Below the pieces are notes generated by a model that was given only the letters and a program-made list of their open reading frames with translations, did no database searches and was not told the origin of the DNA. Shown piece after piece: positions 45,618 through 54,396 of a stretch of DNA of 64,000 nucleotides. The position numbers and the translations under genes are program-made. Source of the stretch: VXNE01 sp963665455 (GTDB taxonomy: Bacteria > Pseudomonadota > Gammaproteobacteria > Pseudomonadales > Azotimanducaceae); NCBI GenBank assembly GCA_963665455.1, contig OY762279.1, positions 1-64,000 on the forward strand. Reading direction: 5' to 3'. The stretch's first letter is position 1, and each line of letters opens with the position of its first letter.

Positions 45618-46880
45618 TCAGTGATCTGCGCTTGGGCCCTCTATCCTCTCCACGAGATCCTTCTCACGAGCGACGTAACGCAACGGCTTTGAGACCTTGT
45701 CCAGCACGCGCTCCTCAAGCAGGCGCCGTATCCAGGCATCGGCTGTAGGCTTGGTCACTCCGAGTGCATCCGCGATCGCCGCAGCTTGCTTCGGTTCCAC
45801 GCAAATCGCCGCTGCAAGGGAACGTACCTTTCGATACAGGGCTTGGGCGGGATCGGCGGTTTCGTCTTCCGCCTCGGTGGGCGATCCCGCTTTCCTGGTC
45901 CGTGACGGCTCCCCGGCCGTGGCGTCCGGTTGACTCGATGTGGAGCTGGAGTCGCCACCTTTCGAACTCGTACCGAACACCGGATCGTCGAGCCCGTGCA
46001 GCCAGCACCCTCCGAGTTCGACCAGCTTGGGATTGCCGGAATCCTCCGCCTCGGGTCGCTTGACCCACAGCGGCACCCATTCTTTCTTCAGGTTCTCCAC
46101 CGCGCCGTTCCACGTCCCGCCGCGGCCGGCGGTGCTACATACAACGATGGCGTCGTGGGCAAGGCAATACACGTACTTGTTGCGCGCCATGGCGTTGCCA
46201 ACCACGAAAGGCGCCTCCGGATTGAACGGCGAGACGAGCGCCAGAGCCCCGGACATCAGGTGTTGGCGGTACTTGGTCGACGTCGCGGCCCGAAGGAGGT
46301 TCTCCGCCAGCACGCCGACAGCGGTCCCTTCGGCATGGAGCGCGCCGAACATCGCGGCGTGATCCACGCCCGCTGCGCCACCCGAAACGACCAACTCTCC
46401 GCATTCGGCGGCGCGGCGACCGATGTGGGCGGCGAAGTCGATGTCCGCATCGCAAGCATGTCTCGAGCCGACGACCGCGATGCTGCTCGCGCTCAGCAGC
46501 TCTCTGTTCCCACAGCCGAACAGGATCGCCGGCGCGGCGCGTTTCAGGCGGTGTTTCAGGCGGCGGGGATAGTCGGCGTCCGATCGCGTGACCACCCACA
46601 ATCCGGCCCTCTGCCACTTCTCCAGCGCGAATCCGAGTGCCGCGCCCCGGTCTAGTAGGGCCCGGATTCGCTCGACGGTTAGCTTGGGATGCTCCCAATG
46701 CTCGAGCACGTGCGACAGGTTGCAGTTCAGCAGATCGGCCGGTCCGAGCGCCTGGTCCTTGAGCCACCCGGCGAATTCGCCCCATTCCACAGGCGTCAGC
46801 GGCTTGGCCGTCGCCGCCTTGGACTTGCCAAAGGACACGTTGAGCAACATGACCGCTTCGGTCTCGCGGGTCACTTCCAC
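45618..46880 (-). CDS. DprA-like (SLOG/Rossmann) protein with C-terminal winged helix
   Basis: 420 aa from a GTG that begins 1 bp after the RecQ-PRTase stop; its GGAGG ribosome site lies in the last codons of that gene. The central domain (about 131-265) is DprA: IAVVGSRHACDADIDFAAHI with GSR at 138-140, VVSGGAAGVDHAAMFGALHA, and STAGRGGTWNGAVENLKKEW. A Ser/Thr-rich linker (about 303-345) leads to a winged-helix-like tail (KQAAAIADALGVTKPTADAW). Classic DprA loads RecA on incoming single-stranded DNA, but this protein has a divergent N-terminus and is tied to a helicase-PRTase, so it is more likely part of a dedicated module than the housekeeping competence gene. Confidence 0.82.
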   Translation of the reverse strand: MEVTRETEAVMLLNVSFGKSKAATAKPLTPVEWGEFAGWLKDQALGPADLLNCNLSHVLEHWEHPKLTVERIRALLDRGAALGFALEKWQRAGLWVVTRSDADYPRRLKHRLKRAAPAILFGCGNRELLSASSIAVVGSRHACDADIDFAAHIGRRAAECGELVVSGGAAGVDHAAMFGALHAEGTAVGVLAENLLRAATSTKYRQHLMSGALALVSPFNPEAPFVVGNAMARNKYVYCLAHDAIVVCSTAGRGGTWNGAVENLKKEWVPLWVKRPEAEDSGNPKLVELGGCWLHGLDDPVFGTSSKGGDSSSTSSQPDATAGEPSRTRKAGSPTEAEDETADPAQALYRKVRSLAAAICVEPKQAAAIADALGVTKPTADAWIRRLLEERVLDKVSKPLRYVAREKDLVERIEGPSADH

Positions 46881-46881
46881 G

Positions 46882-48987
46882 TCAGCCTCCGGGGCTCGCC
46901 GTGGCGAGTGCGAACGGGAGCACCGCCGTAGAGCCGGCTTCCAGGAGGAGCGCCGCAACGACCGTGAGCGTCCACTTGGAGTCCACGATGTCGTCCACCA
47001 GCAGGACGGTACCCTCCTGGACCTGGCCTTCAAGGGCGAAGGCGCCGTCGAGATTATGGCACTGATGGAATCTGTTCTGCTGCGCCTTCTGAGGAGCGTT
47101 GTCCCTCGCCTTCACCACCACTGGAACAAAAGGCAGCGACAGCGCTGTTGCCAAGCGGCTTGCGTAGTCCGGCACCAGCGTGGAATGGCGATTCGACGGC
47201 ACGCAGGTGACCCAAGCTGGCCGGGGATCAGGTCGCCAGCGGTCCATGATCATCTCCGCCGCTGCCTCGACAAGTTCGTCTCCGAAGCGACCGGCATGCT
47301 TGTCGCGTGCCACGATTTCCCCCCAACCGGCATCGCCCCACCTAGAGAGGACTCGTCCTGTCTCCGCGCGTAGTGCGGCCGGTAGATTCCCCGACCAGCC
47401 ATACTCCGGAAACGATCCCTTCACCGCTTGCCTGTTGCATGTCAGCGGCATTTCGGCGTGGCGGAGAAACCGGGTGGCGACGACCACAGTTTCGTGGGAA
47501 ATCGATGTGTCGACAATGGGACTGCCCATGCATGACGAGCACTTTCCGCACGGCTTCGGTTCGGGATCGTCCAGCGCTTCTGCCAGGAACAGCATCAGGC
47601 ATCCCGGCTCGTCGACGTAAGACTGGACCTGTTGCCACTCCTCTTCCCTCTGCGCGGTCAAGCGTTCTACCCGCTCGCTATCGATCCGGTAGGGAACGGC
47701 AGTTCGTCGCCATTTGGTGCCGTCCTTGATGATCGGTGCCGGATTGTCCACCGACAGTACCTTAAGGACCTTTTCGATCTGGCCATGGCGCAGGTTCAAC
47801 TCCTGCTCCAGCTCGCCGATGGTCAGACCCTCCTCGCTCTCCAGTGCGCCAAGCACGTCGCTCACCCATTGTTCATCGGGAAACGCGGTCCGGCGGAAGT
47901 ACTCATGGATCTCACCGTCTTCCACGCCCGATAGGAGCACCCCAACTGCCCGATCGATTCCGCGTCCCGCGCGCCCGACCTGCTGGTAGTAGGCAATGAT
48001 CGAGCCGGGCGCTTGGTAATGCACTACAAATCCGAGGTCGGACTTGTCGTAGCCCATGCCGAGAGCTGTCGTCGCGACCAAGGCCTTCACCTCGTTGCGG
48101 TCGAGAGTACGCTCTAGATGTTCGCGGTACGCGTTCGAATCCTCGAATCCTCCGTGGACGACATCCGCGTGGTACGGATGGACGAGGACGCCCCGTTCAT
48201 TGAGCTAGGCGGAGACCTGCTCGGCATCCCGTTGGGTCAAGGCGTAGATGATGCCCGTGCCGGGGAGTTCGTCGATGTGTTCGGCAAGCCAGGCGAGACG
48301 CTCCGCCTGCGTCGCCAGGCGAAGCGTCTGCAGGTGCAGACTCTCGCGCATCAACGGCCCTCGTTGCACGCCGACCTCGCCCAACTGCTGCGTCGCATCA
48401 TCGATGACGCGGTCGTTGGCGGTCGCGGTAGTGCCGACGATCGGGACGTTCGCCGGCATTCGTCGCAGCACACTCCCAAGCCGCCGGTAGTCGGGCCGGA
48501 AATCGTGGCCCCAGTCCGATATGCAGTGCACCTCGTCCACGACGAGCAGCCCGATGCGCTCCGATACAGGTAGCAGCAGTTCATCCACGAAAGTCTCGTT
48601 CGCCAGGCGTTCCGGCGAGATGAGCAGCACGTCCGCCTCGCCCGACAGGATGGCGCGGTGCAGTTCTGGCCACTCTGAACGGTTGGTGGAGTCGATGGAG
48701 ATCGCGCGGATGTCCATGCGTCGGGCAGCCTCGACCTGGTTTCGCATCAGGGCCAGCAACGGCGACACGATCAAGGTCGCGCCTGAACCGCTGTCGCGGA
48801 GCATGCGAGTCGCGACGAAATAGACCGCGCTCTTACCCCAACCAGTACGCTGGACCAGGAGCAACCGTTCTCGACGGTTCACCAAGGCATCGATTGCCTC
48901 CCACTGCCCGTCTCGAAACTCGGCGCTCTGGTTGTTGAGCAAGCGCCGTAGGAGCTTGAGCGCTGCCGCTCGGTCGGTCATCCCCAT
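46882..48987 (-). pseudogene. RecQ-type helicase fused to a phosphoribosyltransferase, one in-frame TAG
   Basis: About 701 codons. Residues 1-260 are RecQ domain 1: LLLVQRTGWGKSAVYF (motif I), LLISPERLANE, and the DEVH box in DEVHCISDWGHDFRPDYRRL. TAG at 48207-48205 (codon 261) falls in EQVSA-stop-LNERGVLVH, where RecQ proteins usually have Trp, so TGG to TAG would explain it. The frame then continues cleanly: ALVATTALGMGYDKSDLGFV and YYQQVGRAGRGIDRAVG (motifs V and VI), a zinc-site cluster CGKCSSC, and a C-terminal type I PRTase domain with the PRPP loop VLLVDDIVDSKWTLT. No second defect is seen. A restart at GTG 48090 would give only the back half. Loss of function, read-through or a sequence error remain possible. 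Confidence 0.82.
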
Positions 48988-49036
48988 CCCACCTATCCTA
49001 GTCCCGCTTCGACAGCGGGCTCCTGCGGGCCGGGCC

Positions 49037-49423
49037 CTAGAACATCGTGTTGTCGTTCTCCGAAGACTCGGGAATGACCTGTAGCACGTCCCAGTGCTCG
49101 ACGATCCGGCCGCCATCGTCGAAGCGAAAGATGTCGATCCCCGCGTAGTCTTGGTCGCCGGGCCAGGTCTGATGGCAGTGCAGCACCACGAGGTCGCCCT
49201 CCGCGACCGCGCGCCTGAACTCGACGCGCTTCCCCGGGAACTCCGCGGCCATGCGCTCGAAGTACTCGACGAATGCCTCCTTGCCGTCGCCGACGTGCGG
49301 GTTGTGTTGGATGTAGCGGTCGCCGACGTACTCCTTGATCGCTTCTCGCGGCCGGCACTCGTTGAACATCAGGCCGTAGAACGCCTTGGCGTTGCGCTTG
49401 TTGTCGGTGGGGTCAGAGGGCAT
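49037..49423 (-). CDS. SnoaL-like/NTF2-fold protein
   Basis: 128 aa. NTF2-like fold of the SnoaL type: FNECRPREAIKEYVGDRYIQ then HNPHVGDGKEAFVEYFERMA, and YAGIDIFRFDDGGRIVEHWD. Members are polyketide cyclases or small-molecule hydrolases/isomerases, and many have no known activity. It sits 33 bp after the acyl-CoA ligase gene on the same strand. Confidence 0.84.
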   Translation of the reverse strand: MPSDPTDNKRNAKAFYGLMFNECRPREAIKEYVGDRYIQHNPHVGDGKEAFVEYFERMAAEFPGKRVEFRRAVAEGDLVVLHCHQTWPGDQDYAGIDIFRFDDGGRIVEHWDVLQVIPESSENDNTMF

Positions 49424-49456
49424 CCCAAACGTTCGCTCGCACGCTCCGCGCGGGAT

Positions 49457-51109
49457 TCAGGCGCTCGCCTCCCGAAGATCAGGCAACTGGTAGCGGTCCG
49501 CCTCAAGCCCCGCCCGAACCGTCTTCTTGTCCATCTTGCCCGTCGACGTGAGGGGGATCGAGTCCACGTAGAGCACCTCATCGGGGAGCTGCCACTTCGC
49601 GAACGTGTTCGCGCAGTGGGCGAGAATGCGGTCGGCCGGAACCTCCGCGCCATCGTCCAGGATGACGAGCGCTACCGGCCGCTCGTCCCACCGCGGATGC
49701 GGCTGGGCCACCACGCACGCTTGGGCGACGCCCGGCAGCGCCACGATGTGATTCTCCAGGTCCACCGACGAGATCCACTCGCCGCCTGATTTGACGAGGT
49801 CCTTCGAGCGGTCGGAGATGATCAGGTAGCCGTCCGCGTCGATCTTGCCGACGTCGCCTGTGATGAGCCAGTCGCCGTGGAAGCGCCCGGGCTGCGGGTT
49901 GCGGTAGTACTCCGAACAGATCCATGGTCCGCGTATCAGGATCTCGCCCACGGTCTCACCGTCGTGGGGCAGCCGGTTGAACTCCTCGTCGAAGATGTCG
50001 AGTTCGAGCCCCGGCATGAGCTGTCCCGCCTTGGCGACGTTCTCGAACTGCCGGTCCTCGGGCAGGTCCCGGTGGGAGTACTGCATGACCTTCCGCGATA
50101 GCGTGGCGAGGGGGCTTGTCTCCGTCATGCCCCAGCCCTGGATCATCTCGACGTCGAGGGTGTCCCAGTACCAGCGGATCAACGACGGGGGCGGGGCGGA
50201 GCCGCCGCACGTGAGGCGCCCAAGGCTCGATGTGTCGTAGGCGTCCGGATTGGCCTCGTAGGCGGCCTTCACGCCCTGCCAGATCGTCGGCACGCCCGCC
50301 GAGATGGTCACGCCCTCGTCCACCATCAGTTGCAGGAGCCGCGCCGGGTCCATGAAGCGGTGGGGCAGAACCTGCTTGCAGCCGAGCATCAGGGCCGCCC
50401 AGGGGACGCCCCAGCCCATGGCGTGGAACATCGGCACGACGCCGCACACGGTGTCGGTGGCGGACAGCGCCATCGAGTCCGTCATGCAGATCGCCATGGT
50501 GTGCAGGTACTGGGAGCGGTGCTCGTACTCGACGCCCTTGGGATTGCCCGTCGTTCCGCTCGTGTAGCAGAGGCCGAGCGGCGCGTTCTCGTCCAGGTCC
50601 GGCCAGTCGTAGCGCGTCCGCTTGCCGGCGATGAAGTCCTCGTAGTCCACGGCGGGTGCGACGGTGGTCGACCAGTCCTCGAAGCCCTCGCTCGGAACGA
50701 CCACCACCTTCTCGACGGTCGGGATGCGCCCGGCGAGCTTCTCAAGGACGGGCAGCGCGTCGGCGTCGGCGATGATGAGCCGGTCCTCGGCGTGGTTGAT
50801 GATGTACTCGAGGTCGCGGTCCGAGAGGCGGATGTTGATCGTGTGCAGCACGGCGCCCATGCCCGCGGTGGCGTGGTAGGCCTCAAGGTGTTGCGATCCG
50901 TTCCAGAGGAACGTGCCCACGCGGTCGCCGATCCGGATGCCGGCGTCCGTCAAGGCATGCGCCAGTTGGTGCGCCCGGTTCTGCGTTTCGGCGTAGGTCT
51001 GACGGCGGGTACCGGTCGCGGTGGCGGTGACGATCTCCACGTTCGGCGCGAGGGTGGCGCCGCGATCGATGATGCGCGACATCGACAGGGGGGTGTGCTG
51101 CATGCCCAT
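49457..51109 (-). CDS. Long-chain fatty acid/medium-chain acyl-CoA synthetase (AMP-binding)
   Basis: 550 aa ANL superfamily ligase. P-loop motif GLCYTSGTTGNPKGVEYEHR, the A5 motif GWGMTETSPLATLS, the hinge TGDVGKIDADGYLIISDRSK and the C-terminal catalytic Lys region PLTSTGKMDKKTVR are all present. The N-terminus resembles the group active on medium- to long-chain fatty acids. Acid specificity cannot be read from motifs. It is followed by the SnoaL-like gene, and a second acyl-CoA synthetase lies 1 kb upstream beyond a Uma2 gene. Confidence 0.9.
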   Translation of the reverse strand: MGMQHTPLSMSRIIDRGATLAPNVEIVTATATGTRRQTYAETQNRAHQLAHALTDAGIRIGDRVGTFLWNGSQHLEAYHATAGMGAVLHTINIRLSDRDLEYIINHAEDRLIIADADALPVLEKLAGRIPTVEKVVVVPSEGFEDWSTTVAPAVDYEDFIAGKRTRYDWPDLDENAPLGLCYTSGTTGNPKGVEYEHRSQYLHTMAICMTDSMALSATDTVCGVVPMFHAMGWGVPWAALMLGCKQVLPHRFMDPARLLQLMVDEGVTISAGVPTIWQGVKAAYEANPDAYDTSSLGRLTCGGSAPPPSLIRWYWDTLDVEMIQGWGMTETSPLATLSRKVMQYSHRDLPEDRQFENVAKAGQLMPGLELDIFDEEFNRLPHDGETVGEILIRGPWICSEYYRNPQPGRFHGDWLITGDVGKIDADGYLIISDRSKDLVKSGGEWISSVDLENHIVALPGVAQACVVAQPHPRWDERPVALVILDDGAEVPADRILAHCANTFAKWQLPDEVLYVDSIPLTSTGKMDKKTVRAGLEADRYQLPDLREASA

Positions 51110-51194
51110 GGGGCGCTCCGGGTGTCCGTGGGGGGAAGGGGCGGGATTTTACCCCGGTTGCCGGCGGGCATCGGCGAGGGATGGGCCGTGGCGG

Positions 51195-51878
51195 TCAGGT
51201 GGGCGGTCGCTCCCGAAGCGCCCGCTCCAGTTCCGCGATGCGGGCTTGGGCTGCCTCGAGGTCACGCTCCCGGTTCCGTGATTCCTCCCACGACTCCACC
51301 ATGTCCGGCAGGTACCGGGCAGTTACGGGATCAACGAAGCGCAGGCGTTCCTCGGCGAGGCGCAGGTCGAGCCCCAGCGCCGGGCTGCGTATGGAACGGC
51401 CGTCCGGCGACTCCGTCGCGGGGAGGGGCACGTAGGATCCGCCGATCAGGCGATGCCCGGCCAATGTGGGCTGCATGAATCGTCCGTGCGGGTCGTACAG
51501 CCAGTACTCGCCGACGCCCAGCGACGTGTACAGCGCCCTCTTCTCGCCCAGGTCCTTGCGCCACGTGCTCGGCGAAAGGATCTCCAGGATGAAGTCCGGC
51601 ATGCCGCCCGGCTCCTCCCACAGCTTGTAAGTCATGCGCCGGTGGTTGGCGGCACCGAACACCACGAACACGTCGGGCGCGATACGGTTGTCGGGGTTGC
51701 CCTCCTCCAAGTAGATGAACAGGTCGCCGGACGCGTACACATCGGGGCGGTCGCGGAACCAAGCCTGTAGGGCCGGGCGGGCGTAGCAGAACGTGTCGGC
51801 CTGGTAGTCGGCGTCCGGCATCGGCAACCCGTCAGTTTCCGGATACTCGACCGGGTGGACGGTGAGGGTTTCGGCCAT
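51195..51878 (-). CDS. Uma2 family restriction endonuclease-like protein (second copy)
   Basis: 227 aa. Same architecture as the copy at 43.5 kb: NRIAPDVFVVFGAAN with the Asp, DFILEILSPSTWRKDLGEKR with ExxS and Lys, YTSLGVGEYWLYDPHGRFMQ, and a shorter Arg/Glu-rich coiled-coil end (RNRERDLEAAQARIAELERA). The start is the ATG at 51878; the longer frame runs into the next gene. It lies between two acyl-CoA synthetase genes with which no functional link is expected. Confidence 0.88.
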   Translation of the reverse strand: MAETLTVHPVEYPETDGLPMPDADYQADTFCYARPALQAWFRDRPDVYASGDLFIYLEEGNPDNRIAPDVFVVFGAANHRRMTYKLWEEPGGMPDFILEILSPSTWRKDLGEKRALYTSLGVGEYWLYDPHGRFMQPTLAGHRLIGGSYVPLPATESPDGRSIRSPALGLDLRLAEERLRFVDPVTARYLPDMVESWEESRNRERDLEAAQARIAELERALRERPPT

Positions 51879-52096
51879 GGGCGGTGCCTCCTGGTGGGCT
51901 CGGCGCCAGTGGACGCTGTGGTCGGGACGGTAACACGGGGGCGGCTCGCTCCAAAGCACGGCGGACGCATGACGTTGGAACGAGCGATCATGAACCCCTC
52001 TCAGTCTCGAGCGAAGGAGCCATCTCGCACAAGGAGATTGAGACAAGGCGGAAATCGACTTAGGCCGAGACCCTGAGTGCCAATGGGTAATCGGCG

Positions 52097-53716
52097 TTAC
52101 CCGAACGCCCGCTCCGCCTGCGTCCGCGCCCACTTGTAGTCGGCCTTGCCGTTGGGTGCGCGGCGCACCTCCTCGACGAAGACCACCTGCTTGGGCAGCT
52201 TGTAGCCGGCCAGATGGTCGCGGGTGAAGTCGATCAGTTCCTGCTCGTCGATGTCCTCGCGTTCCTCCACGGAGGCGACGGCGACCACGCGCTGGCCGAA
52301 CCGTGCGTCGGTGAGCCCGACGACCAGGCAGTCGTAGATGGACGGATGCCGCTTGACCGCCTCCTCGACCTCTTCGGGGTACACCTTCTCGCCGGCGGTG
52401 TTGATGCAATTGCTGCCGCGGCCGAGGAGGGTGATGGTGCCGTCCGGTTCCACCGTCGCGTAATCGCCGGGGAAGCTGTAGCGGACGCCGTCGATCTCCC
52501 GGAAGGTGGCGGCGGACTTCTCCGGATCCTTGTAGTAGCCGACGGGGACGAGCCCGCTGGTGGCGAGCTTGCCCATCTCCCCCGATCCGGGCACGACCTC
52601 GTGGCCATCGTCCGCGAAGACCTTGACGCCGGGATTGATCTGGAAGCGGGCGGTCTGCGTGTGTTCCTCCCGGCTGGCGACGGACGAGCCGATGCCGCCC
52701 TCGGTGGAGCCCATCGCGTCGACCAAGCGCATGTCGTGGTGCGCCAGCAGCCCTTCCTTCACTTCGGTGCTCCACATGACGCCGCTCGAGACGATGCTCC
52801 CCAGGGAGGACAGGCCATAGGGGTTGCCGCGTTTCGCCGCGTCGTCCAGGGCGTCGAGCATCGGCTTCGCGAAGGCGTCCCCTACGATGGTCACGCTGGT
52901 ACACCCGTTGCGCTCGACCTCGCTCCAGATCAGGTGGGGGTCCAGTCCGAGCTTGGGGATGGTGACCACGGTCCCTCCCGTCAGGAGCGGCACCATCGAG
53001 CCGAGCCACATCCCGGTACCGTGCATCAGCGGGCAGGCGGCGAGACTGACGGTGAACGCATCCGCGTCGCGCACCGCCTCGATGACCGCGGGGATGTCTT
53101 CGACGCTCGAGGGGACCGACAGCCCCATGCTCTGGACCGCGCCCATCATCACGGAGATGAACTGACCATGGGTGTACATCACGCCCTTGGGCATGCCCGT
53201 CGTGCCGCCCGTGTAGAGCATGTAGGTCTCGTCGCTCGAACGCTCGACCCGCCCCAACGGGCGGTGGTCCCGGATGGCGCGTTCGTAGTCGACGGCGTCG
53301 GCCAACAGCGCCTCGGTGCCGTCGTCGACCTGGACGTAGAGCTTGACCTTGGGCAACCGGTTCCGAATCTCCCAGATGCGGGCCGCGTAGCAGGCTTGGA
53401 AGAAGACGGCCTCGGCGTCGGCGTTTTCGAGGAGGTAGACGAGTTCGTCCGCCTTGTAGCGGTAGTTCACGTTGATGGGGACGCCCCGCACCTTGAAGAT
53501 GCCGTACTGCGCCTCCAGATACTCGTTGGAGTTGTGTAGGTAGATGCCGACCTTCGCATCGTGTCCGATGCCGTGGGCGTCGAGCAGGGCGGCGATCCGC
53601 GCGGCCCGGTCGTCGTACTGGCGCCAGGTGCGCGTGGCGTTCCCCGAGATCAGCGCGGGCCGATCGGGAATCAGGTCCGAGATGGTCTCCCAGACGGACG
53701 CGAAGTGCAGTTCCAT
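52097..53716 (-). CDS. Acyl-CoA synthetase (AMP-binding family)
   Basis: 539 aa. ANL ligase with MLYTGGTTGMPKGVMYTHGQ, the A5-like VDAMGSTEGGIGSSVASREE, and the C-terminal EVRRAPNGKADYKWAR containing the catalytic Lys. The start MELHFASVWETISDLIPDRP is typical of a group annotated as fatty-acyl or steroid-side-chain CoA ligases. It differs clearly from the synthetase at 49.5 kb, so they are not a recent duplication. Confidence 0.89.
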   Translation of the reverse strand: MELHFASVWETISDLIPDRPALISGNATRTWRQYDDRAARIAALLDAHGIGHDAKVGIYLHNSNEYLEAQYGIFKVRGVPINVNYRYKADELVYLLENADAEAVFFQACYAARIWEIRNRLPKVKLYVQVDDGTEALLADAVDYERAIRDHRPLGRVERSSDETYMLYTGGTTGMPKGVMYTHGQFISVMMGAVQSMGLSVPSSVEDIPAVIEAVRDADAFTVSLAACPLMHGTGMWLGSMVPLLTGGTVVTIPKLGLDPHLIWSEVERNGCTSVTIVGDAFAKPMLDALDDAAKRGNPYGLSSLGSIVSSGVMWSTEVKEGLLAHHDMRLVDAMGSTEGGIGSSVASREEHTQTARFQINPGVKVFADDGHEVVPGSGEMGKLATSGLVPVGYYKDPEKSAATFREIDGVRYSFPGDYATVEPDGTITLLGRGSNCINTAGEKVYPEEVEEAVKRHPSIYDCLVVGLTDARFGQRVVAVASVEEREDIDEQELIDFTRDHLAGYKLPKQVVFVEEVRRAPNGKADYKWARTQAERAFG

Positions 53717-53941
53717 GGCCTAGCCCCAAAGCGTTGAGCGCGGGAAGGTAAAGGAAAGCGGCGAAACGTGCCATCCGGCATTGGCCCGCCTTCATGCGGA
53801 GCCGGATATTGGCGGAGGTTCCGCCAAAAGCAGGCATGTCTCGCCACCAGAGTGGTCGGCGTGTGGGGCGGGCGAGGGAAAACCGGTGTTCGTTCAACGC
53901 CTTGCGCGGGGCGAGAACTTGGCACGGTGTTTGAACGACAA

Positions 53942-54160
53942 ATGGCGGACAAGCTACGAAAGCGGATTACGAAGATGTTCAGGCTGTCGAGAATTCACGC
54001 GCCGCGGGCGACGTTCGCGGCCATCGCGTTGCTCGCCGTGGTGCTGCTTGCGTTCGGCCTCGTCGCCGATGCGCACGTGGCGGAGCCGTCCGTGGCGGTT
54101 CTGCCGGAGACCGGAAGCGCCGCCGTGTTCGGGTTTTTCCTAGCGTCGGTCGGCTTGTGA
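53942..54160 (+). CDS. Small single-span membrane protein (hypothetical)
   Basis: 72 aa from ATG 53942; an internal ATG at 53978 would give 60 residues. A basic N-terminus (KLRKRITKMFRLSRIHAPR) precedes one hydrophobic helix (FAAIALLAVVLLAFGLVA) and a second weak one at the end. It ends 11 bp before the PspC gene, whose ribosome site follows its stop, suggesting co-transcription. I cannot assign a family, and it may be a chance frame. Confidence 0.4.
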   Translation: MADKLRKRITKMFRLSRIHAPRATFAAIALLAVVLLAFGLVADAHVAEPSVAVLPETGSAAVFGFFLASVGL

Positions 54161-54171
54161 GGGAGGCACGC

Positions 54172-54387
54172 ATGGAACGCTTTGAGACGGCATCGGAAAG
54201 GCGTGGGCGCCGCTTGCGCCTCGACCGTGACGAGGGTTGGCTCGCCGGCGTCTGCGCGGGGTGTGCGGGCTACTTCGGCATCGATCCCGCGTTCGTGCGG
54301 GTCGGTGCGGTGGTGACGGCCCTGTTCCTGCCGAAACTCATGATCGCGACGTATCTCGTGGCGTGGTTGGTGTTGCGGCATCGTTAG
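54172..54387 (+). CDS. PspC domain protein
   Basis: 71 aa. Start ATG at 54172 with GAGGGAGG upstream; the longer frame from 54157 adds five residues. RLDRDEGWLAGVCAGCAGYF then GIDPAFVRVGAVVTALFLP is the PspC signature, followed by a second hydrophobic stretch (MIATYLVAWLVLRH). PspC proteins sense or counter membrane stress, in E. coli with PspB and PspA. No pspA or pspF is in the window, so this is a stand-alone member. Confidence 0.9.
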   Translation: MERFETASERRGRRLRLDRDEGWLAGVCAGCAGYFGIDPAFVRVGAVVTALFLPKLMIATYLVAWLVLRHR

Positions 54388-54396
54388 CGGCGTCGC

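Noticed and set aside
51879..53897. 900 aa frame fusing a basic region to the second Uma2 protein
   Set aside because: The upstream part is an out-of-frame shadow of the acyl-CoA synthetase; the Uma2 start at 51878 is family-consistent.
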